From: Isoetes taiwanensis
Lineage: Eukaryota; Streptophyta; Lycopodiopsida; Isoetales; Isoetaceae
Assembly: GCA_021234155.1 (NCBI GenBank)
Contig: JAJEKV010000265.1
Coordinates: 250,001 to 314,000 of the forward strand
Direction of reading: 5' to 3'
Length of the DNA: 64,000 bases
The notes below the pieces were generated by a model that did no database searches, was not told where the DNA came from, and saw nothing but the letters and a program-made list of their open reading frames with translations. Position 1 is the first letter of the stretch; every line of letters begins with the position of its first letter. Made by a program: the position numbers and the translations under genes. Positions 1-9,274 of the stretch are shown piece after piece.

Positions 1-158
1 CGAATTGGCACAGGGCAACGAATCTCAGCACCCAAAGCTTTTCTTCGCAAGTAGGGATCAAGAAGAAGACCCCTGTCTAGGCAACCGACAAGATCAGAGT
101 GGCTCATTGAGCACTTGATCGCCTTGATGTGGTGAACTGATGAAGGCGAAAAATCCAT
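1..158 (-). CDS. Small unknown protein, copy 1 (runs off the window edge)
   Basis: The reading frame starts at an ATG (158) and stays open to the window edge, giving at least 52 residues. It aligns with the protein at 673-864: both share an H-I-[KR]-x-[IF]-K-C core, then S-[HY]-[SN]-D-L, a Cys, and a G-[LI]-x-L-D-P-[YW]-L motif. A TATA box (minus strand, 195-202) lies about 40 nt upstream. The family is not one I recognise. Conservation of two Cys and the LDP motif between copies suggests a real protein, but no function can be given. The 3' end is outside the window. Confidence 0.5.
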   Translation of the reverse strand, partial: MDFSPSSVHHIKAIKCSMSHSDLVGCLDRGLLLDPYLRRKALGAEIRCPVPI

Positions 159-493
159 GGGAGAAGAATGAACTTTAGCCCCGAAGTGAGAAGCTTTTAT
201 AGTGAAGTAGAATTATTGAGGTGAATTATTGGGGTAGACTTTACTGCCATTATTGCGCGTGTATAAGACTGTTGTATACATACAAGTATAATACATCTTT
301 CGTATGGATATGTGTATGCTTTTAAAACATGTTTTGTGGATTTTAATATGGTAGAAGTTTTTGTGCTTGAGTAATTCAGGTGTGATTGAAAATAGGGACT
401 GCTTGCAGATATAGTGGAAGTCGAAGAGCACACCCTTACACTACACTCAGGTATGATACATCAAACAATATTCATTGTGCTATTACATCCTTA

Positions 494-607
494 CATAGTT
501 CATAGGTGCTCATACCATTATTATATCATAAACAAATACAGTAGTCATCACTGATAACATTGATTGTAATACATAGTTCATAGGTACTCATGTCATTATT
601 ATATCCT
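494..607. repeat. Direct repeat pair in the 3' flank of the small gene
   Basis: A segment of about 36 bp, TACATAGTTCATAGGTGCTC followed by ATACCATTATTATATC, occurs near 494-530 and again near 571-607 with a few changes (period 77 bp). It lies downstream of the stop of the 673-864 gene. No coding signal was seen from 159 to 672. Confidence 0.7.
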
Positions 608-672
608 TAGCAGATACAGATTCACTCATCATCAACACCAAAGCTCGTGATGCTATTCAGCTTATAGATCTC

Positions 673-864
673 CTAATCAGGAAGCCAGTAAATGTGGACC
701 ACAACACGAGTGAGCTTCTTGCAAGCACTAGCATGACCATCAACTTTAGATTGGAGCCATGGATCAAGATTAATACCATTTCTAGCGCATTCGTTCAGAT
801 CGTTGTAGCTCAAGTAGCACTTGAAAGATCGGATGTGCTCTGGACGAGGCATCGAGGAAGCCAT
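673..864 (-). CDS. Small unknown protein, copy 2 (63 aa)
   Basis: An intact 63-codon frame starts at the ATG at 864, in a CCATGG context, and ends at a stop at 673. The sequence is M-A-S-S-M-P-R-P-E-H-I-R then F-K-C-Y-L-S-Y-N-D-L, and ends in a basic then aromatic tail. It is homologous to the partial gene at 1-158. The core has Cys and a D-P-W motif. A TATA box (CTATAAAAATAG on the minus strand, 898-909) sits 35 nt upstream of the ATG, which implies a very short leader. No known domain is recognised. The short leader and small size match other genes in this island. Confidence 0.55.
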   Translation of the reverse strand: MASSMPRPEHIRSFKCYLSYNDLNECARNGINLDPWLQSKVDGHASACKKLTRVVVHIYWLPD

Positions 865-897
865 GGAAGATGAATGACCTCTACCCCCGAGTCGAGC

Positions 898-909
898 TAT
901 TTTTATAGT
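898..909 (-). promoter_or_regulatory. TATA box of the 63-aa gene
   Basis: CTATAAAAATAG on the minus strand, 35 nt upstream of the ATG at 864. The same CACTATAAAA motif precedes copy 1 (195-202). Position and conservation between the two copies support a core promoter. Confidence 0.6.
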
Positions 910-1630
910 GAAGTAAAATTATTGATGTGAATTATTAGTGTAGAATGTAGGGCCATTATTAAGCTTCAACAAGTATCATGTACACGTACAAGTATAACAC
1001 ATAATTTGTATATATATGTGTATGTTAATTACGTCATGTTTCTTGGGCTCGAGAACTAGGTAAAAGTATTTGTGCTTGAGCAAATTAGGTGTGCTTAAAA
1101 TTCTCAAAATTGCGTTATTTTCTCCAATTAATGAAATCATGCTTAGAAGGTAAATGAAGTTCTAGAACTACGGAGGTAGTTGGTTGGTAAATTACTTAGT
1201 TTATCCTCCCCTATTTATCTTCTTTCACGTTCCTTCGTTCTTCATCAGCTCCTCATTGTAGCATCTCCTTCTTAGAGTTTGGTCCCACCCACCCGCCCTC
1301 CCTTATTGGATGTTGCATACTCGGTTGACGTGATTTGGTATTTGGTGAGGCCCTCGTGCCTGGTTGGAGGTCCTCGTGCCTGGATGGCCTCTAGTGGATT
1401 TTGTTTTTCCTTGTTGTATTTTGCAGAAAGCAGGTCAGGAGCACGTAGGAAATGAGTTGGGATTTTGGTCGAGTAGGTCATATTCCAGTCACTTGTTGAA
1501 GACTAATAGAGAAGGCAATGAAAACATGGAGTTTTATTTCATTATTCATTGTATTTCCTACCCGACAAGGCCGGTGAGCATGAGGATATAGCATTTTGTA
1601 CTCTGTTATGACTTTGGGCACTAGCATAAG

Positions 1631-1856
1631 TTAGTGATGCCATTATGGTTAGGGTTTTTCCTCGAAAACCCGTGAGGGCGAGGTTTTTTAATCCCGATCA
1701 TAATGGTAATGAATGCTACTTGGGCATCTCCTTTCATAACCAAACTCAACACAAATACATTTTGGACCCAGATAGTGAGACCATTATGGCCGGGATTAAA
1801 AAACCTCGCCCTTTCGGGTTTTCGAGGAAAAACCCTGACAATAATGGTATCACTAA
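1631..1856. mobile_element. MITE or foldback element with about 75-bp inverted ends
   Basis: Left end 1634-1708 and right end 1787-1853 are reverse complements at nearly every position: GTGATGCCATTATGG then AGGGTTTTTCCTCGAAAACC and GAGGTTTTTTAATCCC, against GTGATACCATTATTG with the same following blocks. The spacer is about 80 bp. TA dinucleotides abut both ends, so a TA target duplication (mariner-like) or a TTA/TAA one (Harbinger-like) is possible. No gene is inside; reading frames across it are by-products of the repeat. Confidence 0.85.
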
Positions 1857-2085
1857 TCTATGTTAGGGTCAAAATACAATAGACTCTATATCCTCATGCT
1901 GACAAGCCTTGTTGGGCGAAAAACTACATAAAATTGGAGCACTCATATTTGCAATGCCATCTCTGTTGATCTTCGTCTTGTGCACTAATTGAGAACCTTT
2001 CCAGAAATGCCAAGCTATAGAAAATGCGCTCACCAACAGTTTCCCACACACAAAAGAAACACAACCAAAAACCTACTAAGGGCTA

Positions 2086-2200
2086 ACCAGGCACTAGGGC
2101 CTTCAACTAGGCACGAGGGCCTCCAACCAGGCACGAGGGCCGTCAACTAGGCACGAGGGCCTCAATCAAGCACAAAGGCCTCCAACATGCACTAGGCATC
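2086..2200. repeat. Tandem repeat, about 20-bp unit
   Basis: Five to six diverged copies of AGGCACGAGGGCCTCCAACC follow one another. Two inverted copies are at 1349-1389 as part of the inverted duplication. Confidence 0.85.
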
Positions 2201-2373
2201 TCATAATGTGTTATTTTATACAAATAAGGTACAAACTAGGGGGAAGGGTAGGTGGGTGGGCCAAACACTATAAAAGAGGAGATGTACCAAGAAAAGCAAG
2301 GGCAGAAAAAGAACGTGGAAACACATAAATAGGGAAATGGAGGAAAGAAACGAACTAACTGTGACGTTCCAGC

Positions 2374-2446
2374 ACAGTATACGGTCCCAAGACGTATACT
2401 GTACTGCCTCGTCACGCGTACACGCCATCCCTATTGACGTGTACGC
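2374..2446. repeat. Two adjacent short hairpins
   Basis: ACAGTATACG pairs with CGTATACTGT (2374-2402), and GCGTACACG pairs with CGTGTACGC (2416-2446). They lie between the inverted duplication and the promoter-like region at 2627. They have the same short intergenic palindrome layout as those near the H3-like genes, with different stems. Confidence 0.65.
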
Positions 2447-2496
2447 CAACGTGTAGCCAAGCAAGTAGCAACCTAGGGGGCAACTTGCAAGGTGTG

Positions 2497-2570
2497 CACA
2501 TTTATTCATGTACGCATTTATTCATGTGCACATTTATCCATGTGTACACATTTACCCATGTGTACAATTT
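2497..2570. repeat. Short tandem repeat (CACATTTATTCATGTG type)
   Basis: Four degenerate copies of a 16 to 20 bp unit, variants of GTGCACATTTATCCATGT, run in a row. Each unit is itself partly palindromic. Confidence 0.75.
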
Positions 2571-2626
2571 AGGTCACCTCGGTAATAAAGGCAAGTGGGC
2601 CACACCCATTTGTCCCACATGCTCTA

Positions 2627-2683
2627 GCCCTAGCCCTAACCGTAACCCTAACCCTTAGTCTATATAAGTATAGGAAACCCTAA
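2627..2683 (+). promoter_or_regulatory. Telomere-like CCCTAA repeats, TATA box and telo-box
   Basis: About five CCCTAA-type units (2627-2656) are followed directly by TATATAAG (2661-2668) and an AAACCCTAA telo-box (about 2674). Telo-boxes near the start site are known plant promoter elements. A short frame begins at the ATG at 2820, about 150 nt downstream. Confidence 0.5.
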
Positions 2684-2819
2684 CTTTCCATTTTCGTCCA
2701 CAGCCTTCTAGAGCTCCATTTTGCTTGATCCAAGAGCCAATCTCGCCTCCCAAGATCTGTCTGAGCAGCCTCGCTCATTAGTTTCCCCTTCTAGCTTCAT
2801 CTTCAAGCAGTTCTGCAAC

Positions 2820-2879
2820 ATGGATGCGTTCAGAGCAGGAGGAGCAAGCCAGGGATCAGGTATTTTGCCAATTCAATAG
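2820..2879 (+). CDS. Short 19-codon frame, possibly the first coding exon or a decayed gene
   Basis: An ATG downstream of the TATA box at 2661 opens a frame rich in Ala and Gly (M-D-A-F-R-A-G-G-A-S-Q-G-S-G) that closes at a TAG at 2877. The leader, of about 150 nt, resembles that of the gene at 6546. The frame may continue past an in-frame TAG, as in the neighbouring H3-like pseudogene, or a splice donor (AGGTATTTT, 2859) may end an exon. Low certainty. From 2880 to 3810 I see no supported gene. Confidence 0.25.
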   Translation: MDAFRAGGASQGSGILPIQ

Positions 2880-3814
2880 TCTAATCCGCCTCCCAGACAT
2901 AGAGTAAGTAGGTTTAGCCTATTGATTTGCCCATAGCAGCCATCTAGATCTCTAGATACCAAGCCATAACTAAAGAACCTAACTCTGTGATTTAGATTAA
3001 ATCTTGTTCTTTAATTCTTCTGTGATATGTATGTGATGATGATCTCTGTGGACTCATTGTATTGGGGGGGAGGGGGTAGAGACCTTAAAAAGCCTAGTAT
3101 TATGATGCTCCTAGCCAACCCTCTTTAATGCACTATTAAATTCGGCCTGTGTACAAGAACCACACCTGGTTGTGGGTGAAGGGGCCAGGCGGATGGAGTG
3201 GACTACCCTAAGCCATGTTCTTATGCCAGCCAAATCCATTTGCCATGAATTCTGTCTGCAATGACTTCTGGATTCCCAAGCCGTCAGTCATCCCCTTTGA
3301 GTCTGAGCCTTGGGTAGGATCTCCATATGTGATGTGCTGATCTCTGTCTATGCAGATATGTGGTGAGCCATCCTTCATGATGGTCATGTGATGTTGATGT
3401 ATTTGTACTTACATGTATGTTTACGCTTCCGCAGCTAGGTAGGCCCTGAAGGGAGACAGGGTAAAATGACCCCTTCATTCTTCCCACTGGAACTCAACAA
3501 GGTTGCAGTGACACGTGGAGGGCCCTGTATTAGCATGGAGCTGGTATGGGGGATGAACTCCTGTTTGTATATGGTGAGTGCACCGTATATGAGTAGGGGA
3601 CGTCACAGTGGTACCAGAGCAATGTTCTTGGTGACCAAGAGCAAAGCACTGACCATGCTTCCAGTAGTACTAACTTAGTAGGATTCTCAAACCTCGAAAA
3701 AGTGGGAATTTTTTTCTCATTTATGTAGATTATGCTAAGCTAGCAACAGTTAGAAGAATTGAAAACTAAGAAAACTAAAAAGTTGAACTAAATTTTGACC
3801 TAAGGTAGAAATGT

Positions 3815-3876
3815 CTCACGGTATGCACCAGAGCACAAACCTAAACTTTAGGTTAAGCCCTGGGCGCACACTGTGA
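3815..3876. repeat. Left-island hairpin A (63-nt family)
   Basis: CTCACGGTATGCACC pairs imperfectly with GCGCACACTGTGAG, around an inner palindrome CCTAAACTTTAGG. It is one of four near-identical copies at 3.8, 4.3, 6.0 and 6.2 kb, flanking the H3-like pseudogene. Confidence 0.85.
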
Positions 3877-4255
3877 GTCACTGGCCATAATCACCTTGAA
3901 ACATGGGGACACTTCTAGTTTGCCCCTCCCCCCCCTTCCCCGGTGAACACGACGGCCTATAGCAGGTGAATACGACAGAACAGCCGAAAGAAGAAAAAAA
4001 AAACTGTAATCAACCCAAATCAACGTCCACTGCAAAGGTGCAAATGATTCATGTCGCGACAAAGAAGACTTGCTGCAGGCCGTCGTGTTCACCGGGACCG
4101 GGGGGGCGCAAACTAGAAACTAGCCGAAACATGATGAATTTTAACAAGATAATATGCTAGATCGAATTTTAAGGTAAGAATTAGTTAGATTTGTATGTTA
4201 CACCCCTAGGAATATGCCTAGAAATCATATAATTTAGTCTAAAATGCCAAAATGT

Positions 4256-4318
4256 CTCACGGTATGCGCCAGAGCCCTGATCTAAATATTAGTTCGAGCC
4301 CCTAGCGCACACCATGAG
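4256..4318. repeat. Left-island hairpin B
   Basis: CTCACGGTATGCGCC pairs with GCGCACACCATGAG. The inner palindrome is degraded to CTAAATATTAG. It lies just over 100 nt upstream of the TATA box of the H3-like gene. Confidence 0.85.
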
Positions 4319-4422
4319 TCAAATGGCTTAGAAAACTTTGAAGTAAGCATATGTTATAGGTTAATAGGTGTTTTGGCATATGAAAAAGAGTAACTTAGAA
4401 TTTGACCTAAAATTACCCAAAC

Positions 4423-4430
4423 TATAAATA
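4423..4430 (+). promoter_or_regulatory. TATA box of H3-like gene 1
   Basis: TATAAATA, 107 nt upstream of the ATG at 4537, followed by a C13-type homopolymer at about 4439-4451. Confidence 0.55.
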
Positions 4431-4536
4431 GACCTAGACCCCCCCCCCCCCATTTGTAGACTTCCTGTTTAGAAATTAGCTCCGCATTTTGAGGTGATTT
4501 TTGGGCGACCAACCTCCGATTGGCGTGATGTAAGAT

Positions 4537-5820
4537 ATGGCGCGCACCAAACAGACTGCTCGGGTTCCTCAAGGAGGTGAAACAGCCAGCACCCAAGTAC
4601 AATAGATGCTTCGGGAGCGACTTCTCGCAGGAGGAGGCCAGCATTCATCAGACGGGGAAACCACTTCAGAGGAGCAGCACGAGCAAGGATCTCAGCAGGG
4701 ATCACAATAAAAGCTGACCGACACCATCGACCAGGAGTTAGATGGAGGAGCAGAGGTGCAATCTGAGGCCTCAACGGAAGTGCTCGAGGAAATTGAAGGG
4801 GACGACGAAATTCAAAGAGTCGTCGAGCAAATGGAGAAGGAGAAACAAGAAAGGGCGGAGCGAGAGCGGGAGGCCAAAGCACAGGAAGAGCAGAGGGAGC
4901 CCACCCCCGAGCCGACTAAGGAAGAATAGCTTGAAGCCTGGATCAAGATGCATAAGGCGAAGGAACGGCGCAGGGAGAAGAAAAAGGCAGAGAAGAAGAG
5001 GAAGAGAGAAGAAAAGGAGGCCAAGGAGGCAGAAGCCAAGAAGAAGCTCAAGGGCAAACACGTGGAGGAGCCCAAGAGGAAGATGAAGAAGACGCCTCGG
5101 ACCAAGATCATCATCGAGAACGGCCAGCTGACCAGCCCCCAACCTCCGACGACTCAGACGACGAAGATTTCAACCTTAATCAAGAAGGTGGGAGCTCCTC
5201 CAAGCCAACAGAGGAGGATCAGGCAGACCAAGAGCAGGCGGACCAGAATGAACAGGCGCAGGTACCCCCACCCTATCCCACATGGGAGAAGGACAAGGAC
5301 CCGAAGAAGCCACCTCGGCCTGCACGAGAATCATACGTGGTAGACCACATCAGGGTCTACCAGAAGAAGTTGAAGGCGCACTAGGAGTACATGAAGAAGC
5401 GGGAGGCCTATAACTCCTACTACTAGGCGAATAAGGTCACTTTTGTTGCAGGAGGACGGCCGTCAAAGAAGCAGACTCTCAAGCCGCCTCCTGAGAAGCC
5501 CATTCCCCCAAAGAAGCCAAAAGCCAGGAAAGCCAATTCGAAGCTGAATCGATCAATTAGCGAGATCCGACACTTCCAGAGAAGCTATGGCTTTCTAATT
5601 CCACATGCACCCTTCGGCTGGCTCGTGAAAGAAGTCGTGCAAGAATTCGACACCAGCATGAGGGTAACGGGCGAGATGCTGCTAGCCTTGCAAGAAGCAG
5701 CGGAGCAGAAACTAGTGCAACATTTTGAACTCCACAGCATGCACGGTACACGCCAAGAGGGTGACCATAATGAAGAAGGACATGCACCTAGCCAGTCACA
5801 TTAAAGGGGAACCTCATTAA
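4537..5820 (+). pseudogene. Histone H3-like fusion protein 1: H3 tail, long charged insert, H3 fold (decayed)
   Basis: The frame begins MARTKQTAR, identical to the canonical H3 tail, then diverges (V-P-Q-G-G). A Glu/Lys/Arg-rich, coiled-coil-like segment of about 300 residues with an acidic D-D-S-D-D-E-D patch and a Lys/Pro-rich linker follows. From about 5560 the protein reads as an H3 fold: S-E-I-R-H-F-Q-R (alpha-N), F-G-W-L-V-K-E-V (alpha-1), L-A-L-Q-E-A-A-E (alpha-2), H-A-K-R-V-T-I-M-K-K-D (loop 2/alpha-3). About 427 codons against 136 in H3. Breaks: in-frame TAG at 4603, TAA at 4708, TAG at 4927, 5382 and 5424, a frameshift near 5125 and another near 5725. The frame otherwise holds, and all five stops fit Gln codons mutated by C to T. 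A DNA-packaging or histone-mimic role is inferred, not shown. Confidence 0.85.
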
Positions 5821-5964
5821 TTTTGTAAATGACAAATTTTGTGAATACAAAGTTGTTTTGAGTAAATTATAAGTGTATAATTGTTGTTAATTAGATGGAA
5901 TTAGCAATAATTGCCTTTTATTTTAGTCAAATCGGACATTTTAAGGTCAATTAATGAGGAATGT

Positions 5965-6027
5965 CTCACGGTATGCGCCAGGACTCAAACCTAAACTTTA
6001 GGTCAGCCTCCTAGCGCACACCGTGAG
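5965..6027. repeat. Left-island hairpin C
   Basis: CTCACGGTATGCGCC pairs with GCGCACACCGTGAG, the best-paired copy, with inner palindrome CCTAAACTTTAGG. It lies 145 nt past the stop of H3-like gene 1, a position suited to transcript-end formation. Confidence 0.88.
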
Positions 6028-6167
6028 TCTTTCACACCCAAACTAGTCCCAAACATCTCCAAATCGGCCAAGTAAGAGGTCAATCTTGCATATCTCGGAG
6101 AGATCATCATGTTTTGACCCTTAGTTCATCTTGTTTGGATAAGTTTTGACCAATTAGGGCCAAATGT

Positions 6168-6230
6168 CTCACGGTATGCGCCAGGACCCCAACCTAAACT
6201 TTAGGTTGAGCCCCCAGCGCACACCATGAG
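6168..6230. repeat. Left-island hairpin D
   Basis: CTCACGGTATGCGCC pairs with GCGCACACCATGAG, with inner palindrome CCTAAACTTTAGG. It is in tandem with copy C, about 200 nt upstream of the TATA box of the 6546 gene. Confidence 0.88.
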
Positions 6231-6425
6231 TCCTTTCACCATTATCTCTAGCATGCCACCTCCAATTGACCTCAAACTTGTTGCAATAGGTTCATTAGAT
6301 AGTCTTATTCATGCTCAAATCCTTAAATTAGCTTTCCAATCCCCATTTCGACCTCAAAATAGGTGAGAATTGCCCAACCCCAAGATTTTTCCAAGTCATC
6401 CCAAAATTAGGGTTTTCATCTTGTC

Positions 6426-6432
6426 TATAAAT
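6426..6432 (+). promoter_or_regulatory. TATA box of the 6546 gene
   Basis: TATAAAT in a TCTATAAATGGG context, about 115 nt upstream of the ATG. Spacing and context resemble the promoter at 4423. Confidence 0.55.
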
Positions 6433-6545
6433 GGGCCCCCATTTCTCACTTAGCATCCTACAGATTTGCTCCTGACTTTTAGGCGATCTTCCAGCTCCCT
6501 TAGGCACTTCAGTAGCTGTTTGTTAGTCCAATTCACTCAAGATCC

Positions 6546-6764
6546 ATGGCAAGTTCAGACTTTAGGCGATGGTACAGCGCCAGTGCCCATGTAGCTGAGG
6601 CTGATGTCAATGCCATTTTCCAGGTCTTCCAGAAGGAGATAGATGTCCAAGCCACTCTGCAGGCAACCCTAGCCTATAGGGAAGTCATGACAGAGTTCCA
6701 AGCTAGGGTGGGACCGTCCTTTAAAAAATTTGTTACAGGAAAAAACCCATTAGTGATAATATAA
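6546..6764 (+). CDS. Unknown 72-aa helical protein
   Basis: The ATG sits in a CCATGG context behind a TATA box (6426) and hairpins C and D. The product begins M-A-S-S-D-F-R-R-W-Y and is mostly amphipathic helix with alternating Ala, Val, Gln and Phe; there is no signal peptide or membrane segment. It may be truncated: similarity in composition stops near the A-rich stretch at 6720, and a distinct sequence follows. No known family is recognised. Its start resembles the M-A-S-S starts of other island genes (673-864, 56478). Confidence 0.4.
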   Translation: MASSDFRRWYSASAHVAEADVNAIFQVFQKEIDVQATLQATLAYREVMTEFQARVGPSFKKFVTGKNPLVII

Positions 6765-9270
6765 CCCTCAGAATAACTCAAGCCATGTGTTGCATAAGAA
6801 AGTCCATACAGGGAAAGGCCGAGCTTTTCCGGATCTTCCAGATACTGATGAATTTTATTTGGGTGCAGAAGTTGCCTACTGCGCCAATTGGAAGTTAGAT
6901 TGGAGTAAGGGATTAGGCGATGCCGGAATTGATGCAATAAGGAAGATGGATTGACAGTCTGAATCCAGCTGCCCTTGGATGCCAAGGGAATGAAATCAAA
7001 GCTATCTCACAGAAAGGCCATGGCAGTAGAGGATAATTTCGGGTTAATCCGTCGTAAGTGTGATCTGGGGTTAGCTTTTTAGAATACATGCGTCGACATA
7101 AGGAGAGATTGGCCATTTGTCAACTAAAGAAAATTTTGGCGTCAAACAAATGTATATCAAACAGAAAAGCAACATCCATTATATATGAGTGATAATAATT
7201 CAGGGCTTGCTTGCAGCCGAAGAAAGTGACACCCAAAATATTCATACGTGTTAGGCTCGCCTAAGGCAAAACCAGAAAAATTAGGTACGAAAAAAAAAAA
7301 ATTCAAAATTGAATGTATGATTATATATAGTTTGATAAGATAGCAACGAGTCTCTAAGATGTTCCCGTTTTTACATTGCTCATCTATCACATGTGATTTA
7401 TTATGGGCATTCACACACAATTCTTCGTTTCCATGTGTCACCAACAATCCCCAGGTATGGGATCGTGGGTCTCTTACCAAATTTCTGACCAAATCCAACC
7501 TGGCTTGAAGAAAGATCCAGCCCATTCTAGAATTCTATAGCGAACCCACAAAGGCATACTACTTTTTTAATACACATGGTTAGGATTTCTAAGAATAGAA
7601 TAGAATAGAAGAGAGGAGTGTTACGAACTTTCTCCATTGATTTAAAAATTGATGCTTCTTCTATTGCAACAATAATATGCATGTGCTGCAATTTGCACAC
7701 AAGAAAGGTTCTAGAACTTCCTCTATTACAATTGCATACTATGGATACACCTCCTGCACTAGCCAACAAAACAACAGCTAGAAATACTTCTAGTTGAACC
7801 ACCATTAGATGGGCGAAACATGATATAATATTATTCTAGTCATGTGCAAGTATACACACTCATGACCACGACGTACATTCCATTATTCTCTTTTTCCATT
7901 GTATTATGGGTTTTGTTTTTAGGATTGCACGCGGACCATTGATCTCCAGCATATGCCAGGCATCATGCCAAATCAATGGCCAATATTTTTTTCACAAAAA
8001 AATCCTCTACCACTTTCTAAGGTCACATTCAAAACCTTTCCATATGACCATTAAAAATGAAAACATCACAACAGAGCAGAGATCCAAGCAAGAAAACGAG
8101 GTATGGATCCAGAGAATCAGACCGAAATTCAAACAACATGGCCGATTTGGTCAAGGAAACCATGAATCAGAGGAGCCGCCGGATTAGCTGCCGGAATTGG
8201 TTCCTAGCATCCCGATTTCAGAAGATCAAGGCCAACTTACAATTAACCAGAACTGAGGCATCTGAAATTCGGCCAGCGATCCCTGGAAATCGACTGTTTA
8301 TTCATTACACAAAACCTTTCATTTGCACATGACCATTTACCATGCACAAATTAATGAACCACAAAAAGCTGGCTGGTCTGCAACCACAGACTTCCACAAC
8401 AATAACCTGTAGCAGCGCAAATAAATGGAAGTGCATTTGGAATCTCCTTCTATAGGACAAGCTCAAATTATTGAACCACAGTAAGCTGGCCTTTCTACGG
8501 AATCGCATCCACAGCGTCTAAGATCAGAACAAAAGGTGGTTTTGCATGTCAAAATCGTAGGCGCCCAAACATGGTATCTTGTAGATTGATACACCTGGAA
8601 AATCTTGAAAGGCCAGTGTTCTAAAAAAAAATCCGTTGACGGTAACAAAAGCAGAGAGCCGATTTCGCCACAAGCCTCCATTCAAACATTTATTGCATCA
8701 AGCCGCTCTCTCTGCCTCCGTTGATGCATTTGCTGCATCAAGCCGCACTCTCTGCCTCTGCTCCGCTGAGTCATTTGCATAAACTACGTTTGAGTTTGGT
8801 ATTTGTGAAGGGGTTTTCTCGCATGGTTGGGCTAAGATTCCTGTGGCGTATTGTATAGAAAACATTATATATTGCCATATTTGAGGAGCTTAATGTCATT
8901 TAGAGGTCATGTTGCTTTTTTTGGGTTTTTAGATAGCTTTTTTGGGTTTTTAGATAGCTTTTCTTTTGAAAGGTTAAGAGGAATGGAAAAAAATTTGGAG
9001 GCCTTTTTTTTAGGGCGTGGATAAGAAGGGATGCTCCCTTCTTTTTTTGGCAACCGAAGAAAATGATAAAATATATGATGGTGAGAATATAACCAATTGT
9101 AACGTTTCTTTTTAAAACAACCATCATCAAAACATATATAAAGCATTCACTTTGATTCTATTCTCCAAGATTCCTTGATGCTCCATTGCATGCGTGCCAA
9201 ATGTCAAAAAAAAATTTTCGGGGAACATTTTTGCAATTTTGCATTCTTGCATTTTTCTAGTTTTTGTGGC
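6765..9270. other. No supported gene; small local repeats only
   Basis: I find no convincing coding frame. Local repeats are present: a roughly 44-bp unit in tandem (TGCATCAAGCCGC then CTCTCTGCCTC, about 8697-8760), TTTTTTGGGTTTTTAGATAG twice (8917-8958), and an approximate duplication of AACCACA-AAGCTGGC near 8357 and 8474. Confidence 0.5.
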
Positions 9271-9274
9271 TATG

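Larger units (their letters stand above)
140..1100. repeat. Tandem duplication covering a small gene and its upstream region
   Basis: The stretch 140-400 is repeated with divergence at about 860-1100. Matching pieces include TTTTTATAGTGAAGTA, GTGAATTATT, the ACAAGTATAA tract and a TTTGTGCTTGAG end. The period is roughly 715 bp. The duplicated unit contains the start codon, promoter and upstream sequence of the small minus-strand genes at 1-158 and 673-864, so the two genes arose by tandem duplication. Confidence 0.75.
1180..2365. repeat. Inverted duplication enclosing a TIR element
   Basis: Left arm 1180-1390 and right arm 2090-2365 are diverged reverse complements. Shared blocks in order are CCTATTTAT, CACGTTC, ACATCTCC, GTTTGG-CCCACCCACC and GGCCCTCGTGCCTGGTTGGA. 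The right arm has amplified the last block into a tandem array (2086-2200). The arms are about 700 bp apart and the segment between holds the element at 1631-1856. It may be the terminal inverted repeats of a decayed DNA transposon or a head-to-head copy of a promoter region. No transposase was seen inside. Confidence 0.6.

Noticed and set aside
1645-1866. Apparent 73-codon gene
   Set aside because: It reads through both inverted ends of the MITE and has no other support.
2627-2656. Telomere remnant or chromosome fusion point
   Set aside because: Only about five units next to a TATA box and telo-box, so promoter elements explain it better.
4771-5142. Leu/Phe-rich minus-strand frames
   Set aside because: They are antisense to the Glu/Lys-rich insert of the H3-like gene, which forces Leu and Phe on the other strand.
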